Positions 20,607 through 33,037 of a stretch of DNA of 64,000 bases are shown piece after piece. Location: assembly GCF_000613845.1 (NCBI RefSeq), contig NZ_BAJT01000009.1, positions 62,001 to 126,000 of the forward strand. Direction: 5' to 3'. The notes below the pieces were generated by a model. The model had not been told where the DNA came from, did not search any database, and saw only the letters and a list, made by a program, of their open reading frames with translations. This DNA comes from Asaia astilbis JCM 15831 (GTDB lineage Bacteria; Pseudomonadota; Alphaproteobacteria; Acetobacterales; Acetobacteraceae). Numbering within the stretch: the first letter of the stretch is position 1; each line of letters begins with the position of its first letter. Both the position numbers and the translations under genes were made by a program.

Positions 20607-20928
20607 GGGCGCAACCTGACCGATGCGCGATGCGGGGTCAAGCGGCATGTAGGGGCTCGTCAGGGCTTCTCAGCAGAGATTTTTACGCTCGGCCTCTACA
20701 GAACATCACTTTAAAGTGATGTCTCCTAAACCTCATGCAGAGGGCTCTCATTGCGGATGTTCGGCTGTCGCGGCGTCATGTGAGTGGCATGACTCGGCTG
20801 CTGCCCGCTTGGCTGCCTGTTTGTAGGGCATGGCCTACGAATCCAGAGACGCTTTATCGCTCTGATCTTCTCCGACAGATTCATGTTTCCGCTGGATGCA
20901 GCGGACAGATGGGTCGTAACCTCTCGCT
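20607..20928. other. Intergenic region rnpB / esterase
   Basis: Holds the rnpB promoter and a perfect 20-base palindrome at 20703-20722 (ACATCACTTT and its complement). Short open frames here have no recognisable product. The esterase ribosome-binding site is weak. Confidence 0.5.
20613..20641 (-). promoter_or_regulatory. Probable rnpB promoter
   Basis: Minus-strand TTGACC (20636-20641), 17-base spacer, CAGGTT (20613-20618), placing the start about 7 bases further, exactly at the 5' end of helix P1 (20606). The -10 is poor, the spacing is ideal. Confidence 0.45.
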
Positions 20929-21894
20929 ATGACCGAGTTGCCTGTTTCGCGCCCTGGATGGCTCTATCGTCTCTTTTTGCTCTGGCTCGGGAAGGCCTCT
21001 CAAGGCCGAGACGCACTACCTTTGCCAGAAACAGTCTCCCCGGAATCGCTCGCCGCGCTGCGTCGCATGACGGGGATGCCGAGCTTTCCCCAGCGTCTCT
21101 CCGCATGGCAGATTAGGTCCTGGCGCGAAATCATGCTGCCTTGTGGCGCGTTTTCGCGTCCTGCCCGGATTTATCGTCCCAGAGGCCGGGTGACGGGCCT
21201 CGTGCTCTTTTTGCATGGAGGCGGGTTCGTGCATTGCGATCTGGTGTCGCATCACGGAATTTGCTGCCGTCTTGCGCGCCATTCAGGTGCCATGGTGCTT
21301 TCGCTCGATTATCGCCTTGCGCCCGAGGCGCCGTTTCCCGCCGCGGTGGAGGATGGCTGGGCGGCACTGCTTTGGCTGCACGCTCAGGCAGAGGCAATGG
21401 ATCTTGATGTCGCTGTCTGTGGCGATAGCGCTGGCGGTAATCTGGCCGCCGTTCTCGCTCTGCGTGCCAGAGATCACGGGCTGCGACGACTGGTCGGGCA
21501 GTTGCTGTACTATCCGACAGTCACCGGGCTCTGGTCGCCACGGAGCCGTGAGCTTTACGCTGAAGGCTATATGCTGACCGCGCGTCTGCTCGACTGGTAC
21601 GGCAGACAATATATACGTCATGACCGGGAAATGCTCGACCCGGACTTTGCGCCGGTCTTTGCGCGAGATCTTGAGGGCGTTGCGTCAGCCATGATCGTAA
21701 CGGCAGGCTTCGACCCCCTGCGTGGGGAGGGGGAGCTTTATGCAACTCTCCTGCGCAGAGCCGGAACGAAGGTGACGTTGACCTGCTTCCCTCGCGCCAT
21801 TCATGGTTTTTTGAACTTCTACGCAGCCCTGGTCGATGGCAGGCGCGCCCTGCGTCAGGGAGGGCTCTTCCTGCGAAAGATTTTTTCGGGCTGA
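20929..21894 (+). CDS. Alpha/beta hydrolase, hormone-sensitive lipase family esterase
   Basis: Predicted carboxylesterase acting on short-chain esters. The 321 residues have the HSL-family oxyanion motif HGGGF at 96-100, the nucleophile motif GDSAGG at 165-170 (Ser167), and the expected acid and base in FDPLRGEG (Asp262) and IHGF (His292). There is no signal peptide, only a mildly hydrophobic N-terminus (WLYRLFLLWL, 11-20), so it may sit at the inner membrane. It stands alone between rnpB and the convergent zwf operon. Substrate unknown. Confidence 0.85.
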   Translation: MTELPVSRPGWLYRLFLLWLGKASQGRDALPLPETVSPESLAALRRMTGMPSFPQRLSAWQIRSWREIMLPCGAFSRPARIYRPRGRVTGLVLFLHGGGFVHCDLVSHHGICCRLARHSGAMVLSLDYRLAPEAPFPAAVEDGWAALLWLHAQAEAMDLDVAVCGDSAGGNLAAVLALRARDHGLRRLVGQLLYYPTVTGLWSPRSRELYAEGYMLTARLLDWYGRQYIRHDREMLDPDFAPVFARDLEGVASAMIVTAGFDPLRGEGELYATLLRRAGTKVTLTCFPRAIHGFLNFYAALVDGRRALRQGGLFLRKIFSG

Positions 21895-21907
21895 GGCGTC
21901 GTCTCAA

Positions 21908-21934
21908 GAAAAAAGCCGGGTCTGAGCCCGGCTT
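21908..21934 (-). terminator. Rho-independent terminator of the zwf operon
   Basis: Minus strand AAGCCGGG, 6-base loop, CCCGGCTT, then TTTTTTCTT. It begins four bases after the end of the small membrane protein gene. The A-run on the plus strand could also allow it to serve the convergent esterase weakly. Confidence 0.85.
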
Positions 21935-21937
21935 CGA

Positions 21938-22411
21938 TCAGTGTTGCGCCATCGCGTGGAAGCGACCGGGCGTGCCCTGGTCGGTGGCCAAAAGGCGATC
22001 GGCCCTGTTGACCTTGATCGTGAAGAGCCGGTCGAACGTGCCAGCCTTGCCGGGGCATCCGTCATTGCTTCGCTGCATGAAATCGATGCGCGTCGCTTCT
22101 GGCGGGTCATTGCCGTTGAGGATCGGGACGAGGCACTTGGCTGGCACATCGGTCATACCGTTATGCGTGACCATGACCCGTAAATGTTCGACAAGCTTGG
22201 TGTTGTCGAACCAGGCAAGGCGATCAAACTGGATCTTGTCAGCCGCTTGATCGAGCCAGCCCATTTTCATGACGACAACAGCGAGAAGCGAGACTGGCAC
22301 CAGCACAACGAGGCGACGCAAGAGATGCTGCTTAAGCGTGCGCGGCTTGCGTCGCTTCGAACCCGGCCTTGACGAGCCGGGTTCGGAGGGAGTTTTGGGT
22401 TCGAAAGCCAA
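21938..22411 (-). CDS. Hypothetical membrane-anchored protein
   Basis: Not recognised. The 157 residues have a basic, Pro/Ser/Lys-rich N-terminus (about 30 residues), one transmembrane helix around 32-50 (LVVLVPVSLLAVVVM), and a soluble domain of about 100 residues, predicted outside the cytoplasm, with two cysteines. The start appears to be TTG at 22411 with AAGG eight bases upstream; no ATG precedes the helix. It follows zwf by nine bases, so it is probably co-transcribed, and the operon terminator comes right after. A role linked to glucose-6-phosphate metabolism is not evident. Confidence 0.7.
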   Translation of the reverse strand: MAFEPKTPSEPGSSRPGSKRRKPRTLKQHLLRRLVVLVPVSLLAVVVMKMGWLDQAADKIQFDRLAWFDNTKLVEHLRVMVTHNGMTDVPAKCLVPILNGNDPPEATRIDFMQRSNDGCPGKAGTFDRLFTIKVNRADRLLATDQGTPGRFHAMAQH

Positions 22412-22420
22412 GGGAGTGCC

Positions 22421-23890
22421 TTACTCTACGTCTTCGTGCCAGACCTGCCCGTCACGGGCGAGCATCTGACGGGCCTCTTCCGGGCCCCAGCTGCCGGCAG
22501 CATAATGCGACATCGGAACCTCGTTCTTGGCCCAGGCTTCCATGACCGGAGCAACCCATTTCCATGCCGCCTCGACTTCGTCGCGACGGATGAAGAGCAC
22601 GGGATAACCGCGCACGGCGTCGAGCAGAAGGCGCTCATAGGCATCAGGATAGCGTACCGAGAAGGCGCGTTCGAAATGAACGTCCAGATTGGCTTCCCAC
22701 AGGCCGAAATCGTCATCGGTCGGGTTCTTGACGTTGAACTGATAGGAGACGCCTTCATCCGGCTGGATGCGGATGACGAGCACATTCTTCTCAGGCTGTG
22801 ACGGGAACAGCTTGGTGGCAGACGGCTTGAACGTCACCACGATCTCGCTGACCTTGGCCTTCAGGCGTTTGGCCGAGCGGATAAAGAACGGCACGTTCTT
22901 CCAGCGAGGGGTGTCGATTTCAGCACGCAGCGCGACGTAGGTCTCGGTGTTGCTCTCATGACCCAGCTCGTCGAGATAGCCATCCACCGTGGCGCCCTTG
23001 CTATGGCCCTTGGTGTACTGAGCGCGCACCGTGCTGGTCCGCAGGGTCTCGGCGGTAAGGGGCACCAGCGATTTCAGCACGGAGACCTTCGCATCGCGAA
23101 CGTCATCGGCCTGAAGCGATGCAGGCTTTTCCATGGCGACGAGGCACAGCACCTGAAGCAGGTGATTTTGCACCATGTCGCGCAGCGCACCGGAATTGTC
23201 GTAATAGGCGGCCCGGCCTTCGACACCGACCAGTTCACCCGCTGTGATCTGAACGGACTCGATATGCTCTGCCGACCAAGCTGCTTCGAAAAGCGGGTTG
23301 GCGAAACGGAGCGCGATCACGTTCTGGACGGTTTCCTTGCCCAGATAATGATCGATGCGGAAGACGTTCTTTTCCTTGAAATACTGACCGACGCCTTCGT
23401 TGATCTCTTCGGCTGTCTTCAGATCAATACCGATCGGCTTTTCCAGCACCACGCGGCTCTCATCGGTGACGAGGCCTTCGTTATGCAGGTTCTTCGAGAT
23501 GGCGCCGTAGAGATCGGGAGCCGTGGCGTAATAGAAGACGCGCACATGCTCTTCGGCCTTGTGGCTGAGCACTTCGCGCAACCCTTCCCAGTTGCTGTCC
23601 GGCTTGGAGCCGTCGAGGCTCACATAATGGACCATCTTCAGGAAGCGTTCGACGGTATCCTCGTCGAAATCATCGGCCTTCACGAAACGCTTCAGCGCGT
23701 CGCGGGCCCGGCTCTGATACTCGCTGCGCGCGAGCGGTGAGCGCGCCGTGCCGATGATCTGCGCCGTGTCGGGCACCTGTCCCATCGTCAGACGATAATA
23801 GAGGGCGGGCAGCAATTTGCGCATCGTCAAATCGCCAGTGGCGCCGAAAATGACGTAATCGAAAGGGGCGACCTGGTGGCAATTGGTCAT
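22421..23890 (-). CDS. zwf: Glucose-6-phosphate 1-dehydrogenase
   Basis: Oxidises glucose-6-phosphate to 6-phosphogluconolactone with NAD(P)+, feeding the pentose phosphate and Entner-Doudoroff routes, which dominate sugar use in acetic acid bacteria. The 489 residues show the coenzyme motif GATGDLTMRKL at 15-25 and the substrate-site motif RIDHYLGKE near 178. Overall length and end fit the family. A GGAGAG site precedes the ATG. It is followed by a small membrane protein gene nine bases away. Confidence 0.97.
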   Translation of the reverse strand: MTNCHQVAPFDYVIFGATGDLTMRKLLPALYYRLTMGQVPDTAQIIGTARSPLARSEYQSRARDALKRFVKADDFDEDTVERFLKMVHYVSLDGSKPDSNWEGLREVLSHKAEEHVRVFYYATAPDLYGAISKNLHNEGLVTDESRVVLEKPIGIDLKTAEEINEGVGQYFKEKNVFRIDHYLGKETVQNVIALRFANPLFEAAWSAEHIESVQITAGELVGVEGRAAYYDNSGALRDMVQNHLLQVLCLVAMEKPASLQADDVRDAKVSVLKSLVPLTAETLRTSTVRAQYTKGHSKGATVDGYLDELGHESNTETYVALRAEIDTPRWKNVPFFIRSAKRLKAKVSEIVVTFKPSATKLFPSQPEKNVLVIRIQPDEGVSYQFNVKNPTDDDFGLWEANLDVHFERAFSVRYPDAYERLLLDAVRGYPVLFIRRDEVEAAWKWVAPVMEAWAKNEVPMSHYAAGSWGPEEARQMLARDGQVWHEDVE

Positions 23891-24124
23891 CGGCCTGGCT
23901 CTCCGGTTCTCGATGGGGGCAGTGCGGTGTTATGACATGCACCCCCTGATGGGGTAAAGGTGGCAAAGAGAACGCGGTCCAAGCCAGAACGTTCGGGCGC
24001 AATTTGCGTTGACCCGCCCCGGCGTCGCGCGATAAATCGCCGTTCTTCGCAAGTGTCTGCCCGGATACTTTCGGCTCTTTCGGTCCCTCAGGGGCTGCGT
24101 GTAACCCCCGTTTTCGAGGTCACC

Positions 24125-24433
24125 ATGTCTGACATGCCTTTTGATATTGACGAAGCCGCCGCCAGCCGTGCGCGTCAGGCTGCTGATCCTGAATCGAATG
24201 TCGGGGGGATTGCTGTCGATCGTCTGCGGAGCGTGATCGAGCGTGTCGAGCGTCTGGAAGAAGAGCGTAAGGCACTCGCCGGCGACATCAAGGACATTTT
24301 CAGCGAGGCGAAATCGGCCGGGTTCGACGTGGCGACAATCAAGAACATCATCAAGCTGCGCAAGAAAGAGCCCAACGAGATTGAAGAGCAGGAGAGCCTG
24401 CTCGACATCTACCGTCGCGCACTGGGTATGTAA
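24125..24433 (+). CDS. gapR: Nucleoid-associated protein GapR (DUF2312)
   Basis: Alphaproteobacterial coiled-coil protein that binds overtwisted AT-rich DNA ahead of replication and transcription in Caulobacter. The 102-residue product contains the family core: GIAVDRLRSVIERVERLEEERK, DIKDIFSEAKSAGFD, IKNIIKLRKKEP and LDIYRRALGM. The start at 24125 gives the usual acidic N-terminus (MSDMPFDIDE); an upstream extension in frame is low-complexity and not conserved. It diverges from zwf across 234 bases. Confidence 0.93.
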   Translation: MSDMPFDIDEAAASRARQAADPESNVGGIAVDRLRSVIERVERLEEERKALAGDIKDIFSEAKSAGFDVATIKNIIKLRKKEPNEIEEQESLLDIYRRALGM

Positions 24434-24579
24434 TAGATCATCCTGCTCCTGACCGGATTCACGGATCGGGATCAGGTTCCATGAAGATTTGGAGACACGG
24501 CGCTGCCTGCGCTGACAATTCGATCCGCCATTGTTATGAACCGGCATCTTCCCGGTGACACATTTCTGGCAGGAAAAAA

Positions 24580-25079
24580 ATGTCAGTCGCAGAATGGTGC
24601 TTTGGACAGTCCGTCTGGATGTCTCTGCATGAGCGTATCCGGCGACAGAATCGCAGGCCGGATACGGACGATCTTCTTCAGACAGCACTTCTCCATCTGT
24701 TCGAACGAGGTCTGGACGGGATCGATCATCCCGAAGCTTATGTCTTGCGCACGGCACGCAACCTCGCGATCGACCGCGCACGGCGTGAAAAGCGCGTGCG
24801 GTTTTCCTCCCTCGATGCAGACGATTGTGTCGAACCCGTCTGTGCGACGCCCGGCCCCGAGCGCGTGTTGCTGGGGCGCGAGCAGCTTGAGCGCGTGCGT
24901 CGTGCCTTCGCTCTGCTCGACCCCCGAACAGCACGCATTTTTCTCATGCACCGGCTCGATGGGCTCACGTACAGCCTTATCGCCCGACGCTCGAACTGAG
25001 CGTCAGCACCATCGAGAAATCCATTGCGCGCGCATTGGCATCTCTGGCGCTCGCTCTGATCGGTGACAAGCTGTCATGA
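24580..25079 (+). CDS. FecI-type ECF sigma factor (frameshifted at ~24990)
   Basis: Extracytoplasmic-function RNA polymerase sigma factor of the FecI/iron-starvation group, normally activated through a FecR and a TonB-dependent receptor. Region 2 is visible in DDLLQTALLHLFE and HPEAYVLRTARNLAIDRARRE; region 4 in LDPRTARIFLMHRLDGLTYSLIARR, then, after one missing base near 24990, LELSVSTIEKSIARAL, the recognition helix. Restored length is 166 residues. The stop overlaps the fecR start as ATGA. An AGGA site precedes the ATG at 24580. Confidence 0.88.
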
Positions 25080-25956
25080 CGCCGGAATTGGTGGAAAAAG
25101 CGGCATTCTGGCAGGCGAGACTACTTTCGGATCAGTGCTCCGACAGGGATCGGGCCCAGTTCACGACCTGGCTGGGCGAAAGTGACGCCCATCATCAGGC
25201 ATATGGCTTGTCACACAGATCTGGGCGTCGAACAGCTTTTCCCGACCTCAGCGCGGTCGTGCGCTTTCCCGCCGCCACGCTGTTGCTGGAGCCGCCTTCC
25301 TTGGTCTGGGTGCTTTCTTCGCGCCAGCGAGCGCTGATGCGCGCATTATCCGTACCGGGCGGCACGAACGTCGCAGGATCGATTTTGGTGATCTGACGAT
25401 CGATATGGATGCGTGCAGTTCTGTCACTGCGGGACCGGTGCGTGGTGCGCTCGCGATTGAAGAAGGGCGCTGCGCAATCGGTCTCGCATCAGGCGTGCGG
25501 CAGGTCAGTTTCCGCTGTGCCGACTGGAGGATGAGCGGGACGAGGGGGCGTTATGCGCTCGATGTCAGCAAGACGCTCATGACGGTTGCCGTGATTGAGG
25601 GCGCTCTGGAACTGCAGCGGAACGGAGGCGGCCGCCTTGCGCTGAGCGAAGGGCAGGTCTTGAATTATGAGTTCCAGACCGGGCGCATCTCGCGACCGGA
25701 TACACGGCTCGATGATCTGACGGCCTGGCGTGAGGGGCGAGCCGTCTTTCGAGGGAGCAGGCTGGATCAGGCCGTGGCGGAGATGGCGCGGTATTGTGAC
25801 CGACCCGTGCGCCTCTTGTCACCCTCGCTCGCAGGGCAGCGGATCAGCGGCGTCTTTCATACGCAGGACCCGATCCGTTTTTTCAAGGCGCTGACCCATC
25901 TCCTGCCCGTGCGCGTGTCATTCGATCCCGGGCAGATAGGAATTGTTAAGCTTTGA
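25076..25956 (+). CDS. FecR-type transmembrane sigma regulator (frameshifted at ~25206)
   Basis: Inner-membrane regulator that passes the signal from an outer-membrane receptor to the FecI sigma factor. The N-terminal DUF4880 part is clear (AAFWQARLLSD, FTTWLGESDAHHQAY). The frame then shifts by one missing base near 25206. The continuation has QIWASNSFSRPQRG, a transmembrane helix (HAVAGAAFLGLGAFFAP), the FecR domain (ALDVSKTLMTVAVIEGALEL, LALSEGQVLNY) and a C-terminal STN-like region (LDQAVAEMARYCDRPVRL). Restored length is 293 residues. Confidence 0.88.
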
Positions 25957-26049
25957 TGAAACGCGCGCGAAAGCGATGAGGGACTGGCCAGCTCCGTCGT
26001 CCCACCCGGGAATGACCACTCTGGTCTCAGCCTGATGGAAGCCTGCCCC

Positions 26050-28592
26050 ATGATCCGCGCCCCGTTTATCGCCTCACGACCGCGTAGAAACCTTGCTCTT
26101 CTCCTCCTGACATTCTCGACCCTGCCCAATCTTGCGCTGGCCCAAGGGGCAGCGGCGCCTGTTACCCTGAGCCAGAGTGACGCAGCGAAGGCTTTGACAG
26201 TTGCCCAGCCCGCCGGGACGCTTGAAGACGCTCTGACGGGGCTTGCCCGCCAGTCGGGCCGGGACATTCTGTTCTCGAGCGATCAGGTGCGCGGCAAGAA
26301 GGCGGCAGCACTCAAGGGCAGACTGACCCTCGAAAAGGCCCTTGAGCGCCTGCTGGGTGGATCGGGCTCAGCGCCCATATTCAGCCTGACGGGGTTGTGG
26401 TTATTGCGTCTGCTGCACGCGGGTCGAATTTTCAGCACGATGCCCATGATGAAGGGTCAGGTCAGGAGCGTATCACGGTGATCGGTCGCGCTGAGCGCCT
26501 GGCTCCGTCAACCGTGCCGTTGACCATCACAGAGCCGACATCGGTTATCCAGAAGCGCTTCATCACCAATAATATCGTGCCGCTCGCGAGCGTTGACGAC
26601 ATTATCAAGTTCCAGCCCAGCATCTGGACCCAGAACCCGAATGGTCCGGGTATGGGCAAGGCAGAAACGATGAGCCTGCGCGGCTTTCAGGACGGGCAAT
26701 ACAATATGCTGTTCGATGGCATTCCATTCGGCAATGCCAGTGACCTGCACCATACGACCTCGTCACTCTTCATCTCGCATTTTCTGGGTGAGGTGCAGGT
26801 CAATCGTGGGCCAGGAACAGCGTCGACCATCGGTAATGCGACCTTTGGTGGCACAATCGGATTTCAGTCCCGAACGCCCGCTTCTCATTTCGGCGTCACC
26901 CCTTACGGGACTTATGGCAGCTTCAATACGCGCGCCGGTGGGCTCGAGATCGACTCAGGCAAAACGCGTTTTGGCTCGATGGTGCTCGATCTTCAGCACG
27001 AAGAGACGGACGGTTACCTGACGGGATCGGGAGAGCGGCGCAACAACCTTCTTTTCAAGGACGTGGCCAAACTGGGAGAGAACACGACCCTCACCGTGCT
27101 GACGACCTATAATTGGGAAAATCAGAACACCACCCAGGGCGCGACCCTCGATCAGTACCGTCAGTACGGCAAGAATTACGGGCTTTGCTCCAATCCTGCT
27201 CTGCAATGCTATTCTGGTTATCAGCCCAGCACCTATACCGCTGACTTCGACTATATCGACATCAAGAGCCGACTGCTCAACTGGCTGACGATTGAGAACC
27301 GTCTCTACACGAACGGGTTCGAGCATGATTACACCGAATCAACCGATGCAAGCTCGGATAATGCCAGCGCCAATGGCGTGACGTTCTATTCTGCAAGCGG
27401 GAAAAAACTTGCGACCTACAAGAATGACGTTCCCGGTAAATATGCAGACGCCAAATTCCGGGATTACGGCGATACGCTGACGTTCAAGGCCCATACGTCG
27501 CAAGGCGACGTCTTGCTTGGGGCCTGGGCCGATCTGCAGGATGATCGTCGTTACACCTATGCGCTGGACCTGACGAAGGGGGGCATCATGGTCCCTGGAA
27601 AGAACGGCTCCGCCTATAGCTATGATATTTCCGACTTCAACACGACGGTGCAACCCTATCTGGAATTCGACTGGAAGCCGCTCAAAAATACGGTCATCAA
27701 GCCGGGCATCAAATATTCCTATTTCCGTCGTGACTACGATGCGGCCATCAATAAATCGACCAAGGTGCCTCTGAGCGCGACGCAGAACTTCACATCCTGG
27801 CAGCCATCGATTTCCGCCAACCAGATCATTCTGCCGGGCTGGAGTGCCTACGCCCAGATCGCCCGCGGCTTTCTGGCGCCGCCCATGAGCGTGTTCCAGA
27901 CGCAGAATGTCGGCAGTGTGCGTCCGGAAACCACGCTGAACTATCAGGTGGGCACCGTGGTGCAGCAAAAGCGCTGGACCCTGTCGTTCGATGCTTACTA
28001 CGTCAATTTCTCGAACTTCATTGCGTCCGCCCAGATCAAGGTTCCCGACCTTGGAACGCAGACGACATCGGTCAATAGTGGCGGTGCCATCTACAAGGGG
28101 CTCGAAGTCGAAGGGCAATATGCCATCGGCCATGGCGTCTCGCTTTATGGCAATTACAGCGTGAACGACGCGCAGTACAAGCATAGCTCGGTGCGTGTTG
28201 CTGCGACGCCGAATGTGCTCGCCTCGTTCGGTGTTCTTTACGACGATAACAAGGGGCCGTACGCCTCACTGATTGGCAAATTTGTCGGCAATCACTGGGG
28301 TCTCGACAGCACGACAAACAGCGCAGGCAATACCGTATTTGCCAATCAGTATCGCATTGGAAGCACCACGACAGCCGATCTGGCTCTTGGATGGCATTTC
28401 AAAAAGCTGGGCGGCTTCATGCATGACGTCACGCCGAGCCTCAAGATCTCCAACCTCTTCAATAATCGCGCCGTCAGCGATTTTGCAGGCAATCAATCTG
28501 CGACGAGCGCTGCTTATCCGGACGGTGCGCCCCTTTACTGGCGTCTGGCCGGGCGCAGCGTCTTTTTCAATCTGACCGTGACTTTGCCATAA
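26050..28592 (+). CDS. TonB-dependent outer-membrane receptor with STN signalling domain (frameshifted at ~26366)
   Basis: Outer-membrane transducer of the FecA type. A signal peptide (residues 1-31, ending LPNLALAQ) is followed by an STN domain (LEDALTGLARQSGRDILFSSDQV, ALERLLGGSGLSAHIQPDGVVV), the plug (LASVDDIIKFQPSIW, MSLRGFQDGQYNMLFDGIPF, VQVNRGPGTAST), and a 22-strand type barrel that ends in an aromatic residue-containing strand (RSVFFNLTVTLP). One base is missing near 26366 inside the STN domain. Restored length is 847 residues. The STN domain plus adjacent fecI/fecR means it should signal its own ligand. The ligand is not evident; the neighbouring phosphatase suggests a phosphorylated or metal-phytate compound (inference). 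Confidence 0.9.
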
Positions 28593-28599
28593 GGGGCGC

Positions 28600-29840
28600 A
28601 TGTTGATGATCGGATCGCCAGTGAACGCACTCGCCGCCCTATGGGGTTTTGCCCTTTCCAGTTTGCTCCTTTGCGGCGTGGCGACACCGGCGAGGGCCGT
28701 GCCCCTCTCTGCCGCGCCACCGTCGGCGGACGCCGTTCTGGAGCGCGTCGTTCTGGTCGCACGACACGGCATACGCAGCCCGACCCATGATCCGGCAGCG
28801 CTCGCGCATGAGACAGGCATTGCCTGGCCCGAATGGCCCGTTTCTCCCGGGCAGCTCACCGAACATGGTCGCGCGACCTTGTCGGTGATGATGCGTGATA
28901 TCGGTCGGCATTACGATCTGGGCTGCAGCACGCATAAAGAGTCCTGTCTGACCCAGACACGCCCTGTCATCTGGGCGGATTCCGCCGATGATCGGACCCG
29001 CGAGAGCGGAGAGATCATGGCGGCGTCGCTGGCGCCCGATCTGCATCTTGTGTCGCGCTCTTTGGGGGCGAAAGTGAAGGATCCCCTTTTCGGTGGACCG
29101 CCACAGGATTTCTTCGTTCGCGAGGCAAAGCGTCTCTACAAGGATGCCCTGACGGCGCAAAAGGACGATATGCGGTCGAGGCCTGAGAGCGTGAAGGCGG
29201 GTCTTGCGGCCATGCAGCTGCTTCTGGCGCCGCAAGGCTGCGTCAAGGACGACGGCCCCTGCCTGTCAGGACCCATCACCGTAACAAGCAAGAACGGGAA
29301 ACCTGTTCTGGAAGGGGGACCCGTCCTTGGGGCCTCTCTCGCAGAAAATCTTCTGCTGCTTCACGTTCAGGGGCTCGATCACAAGAAGGCCGGATGGACC
29401 ACGGCGATTGATCCGGCGTTTCTCACTCGGGCGCTTGCCGTCCACGACTATCTCTCGGACCTGACGCGCAAGCGGGGGAAGCTGGTCGAGGAGAAATCAC
29501 GCGCTCTGGCGGGGGTAATCGACGCCTTCCTTCAGGGGCGTGACGCGCAGCTGCCGAATGGAGACAGCATCGGTCCTCAGACGCGGTTCCTCGCCTTTGC
29601 AGGCCATGACACCACGCTGGACGCGCTGGCTGCCCGCTACGGATTGAGCTGGAGTTTCAAGGATCAGCCGACAGAACAGCTCCGGACACGACGCTGGCTG
29701 TCGAGAGATGGAGAGAGTCAGGCGGCAAGATCGTTTATCGCGCTGTCATTTTCCACCAATCCTTGGCTGCATTGCTTGAAGGAAGGGGGCTCGATGAAGC
29801 CCATGGAGGGGTTCAGGCCTTGGTGCCGCTCCCGGGCTGA
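28600..29840 (+). CDS. Exported histidine acid phosphatase (AppA/phytase-like, frameshifted at ~29669)
   Basis: Secreted phosphatase of histidine phosphatase clade 2, a group with phytases and glucose-1-phosphatases. A signal peptide (about 1-33) precedes the phospho-acceptor motif RHGIRSPT. The proton-donor motif GHDTT lies near residue 340. After one missing base near 29669 the family tail PDTTLAVERWRESGGKIVYRAV appears. The reading stops at 29840 after VPLPG, shorter than AppA and without its last disulfide, so a second lesion is possible. Seven bases separate it from the receptor gene, so they are surely one operon. Phytase activity is an inference. Confidence 0.85.
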
Positions 29841-29943
29841 GCGCGCGGGTAATTCCCGTCTTTCTTGCAGAAGGGAAGGGATGATGCGGTGCACGCAACT
29901 CTCCTCTTGGCGGAGTCGCTAAAAAGAGCATAGATCGCACATC

Positions 29944-30770
29944 ATGACGACAGCGTTTCTCTCCCTTCCGCTTTGGATGCAGTTCCTTGCAGGGTTCATC
30001 CTGCTTGGACTGGGACTTATGTTCATTCTCATGCCGTTTTCAATTTTCGGCGTGAAGCCGAGGCTGGAAGAGGTAGAGCTGCAATTGAACGAGGTGCGCG
30101 CCGAGTTGCGCATCATCGCCATGCGGCTAGCACAAGGCGGGAGCGATACCGGCCCATCCGGCGAGCCCATCTATGCGCCGCCCCGACGCAATACGGCACA
30201 GTCTGACCCAGCGCCCCGGCCTCCTGAAGTCGCGCCGACGGCGAGATGCCTCGCGCGCCCGAACCCATGCCGTGGTCCGCGCAGGCTGTCCGTCCTGCGC
30301 CGCAACGTTCAGCTCCCGAGCGTGCGGAAAGCCCGCATCAGGCACCATTGTCAAAAACCGCTCATGTCCAGCGCGAGCCTTCTTTCGAAGAGCGCCGTGA
30401 GCGTCCAGCACCGATGCCTGCGGCTCGTGACGATTACAGCTATGCTGAGTCCGGCGCTCAGGAGAGTATTCATCACATCATGCGGCCAACGCATTTTGAC
30501 CCGCCCCCTCTGCGCGAGCCGCCCAGACCGCCCGTTGCGCCCCAGAGGCAGGACGCAGCTGTCGAGCCTTCAGCGCCGCTTCATCCAACGCCATCCCAGC
30601 CAGCTCCGACCCAGCCTGATGCCGATGAGGCGTGGCGCCTGAGAGTGCAGCGGCAGGAAATGGCACCGCGCGCGGCGGCTGCGGAGGCCGATCGTTTGAG
30701 GGAGGCGGAAGAGGCGGGAACACGGCGTGTTCGTTCAGAGCCGACACTGCGCTGGCCACCCCGGCCCTGA
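29944..30770 (+). CDS. Hypothetical membrane-anchored Pro-rich protein (frameshifted at ~30242)
   Basis: Not recognised. The N-terminus has a transmembrane helix (FLAGFILLGLGLMFILMPF, about 14-32), then a short amphipathic helix (VELQLNEVRAELRIIAMRL, about 42-60) and about 200 residues rich in Pro, Arg, Ala and Glu with no clear fold. One base is missing near 30242; joined, the product has 275 residues. The bias towards open frames in this GC-rich, Pro-rich stretch makes the C-terminal half less certain. It may be a scaffold or envelope-spanning protein. Confidence 0.6.
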
Positions 30771-30860
30771 GGCCGCAACCCCTCGAACCTTGCGCGGCGC
30801 GGCGGGTTTTGAGCCTTTATGGTCGGTGAAGTCTGCCCTTTCGCAGGGGGCAGCTATTTC

Positions 30861-33006
<2,146 letters not shown>

Positions 33007-33037
33007 CTAAGTCCAAAAATAACGGTCTAAACAAGAA

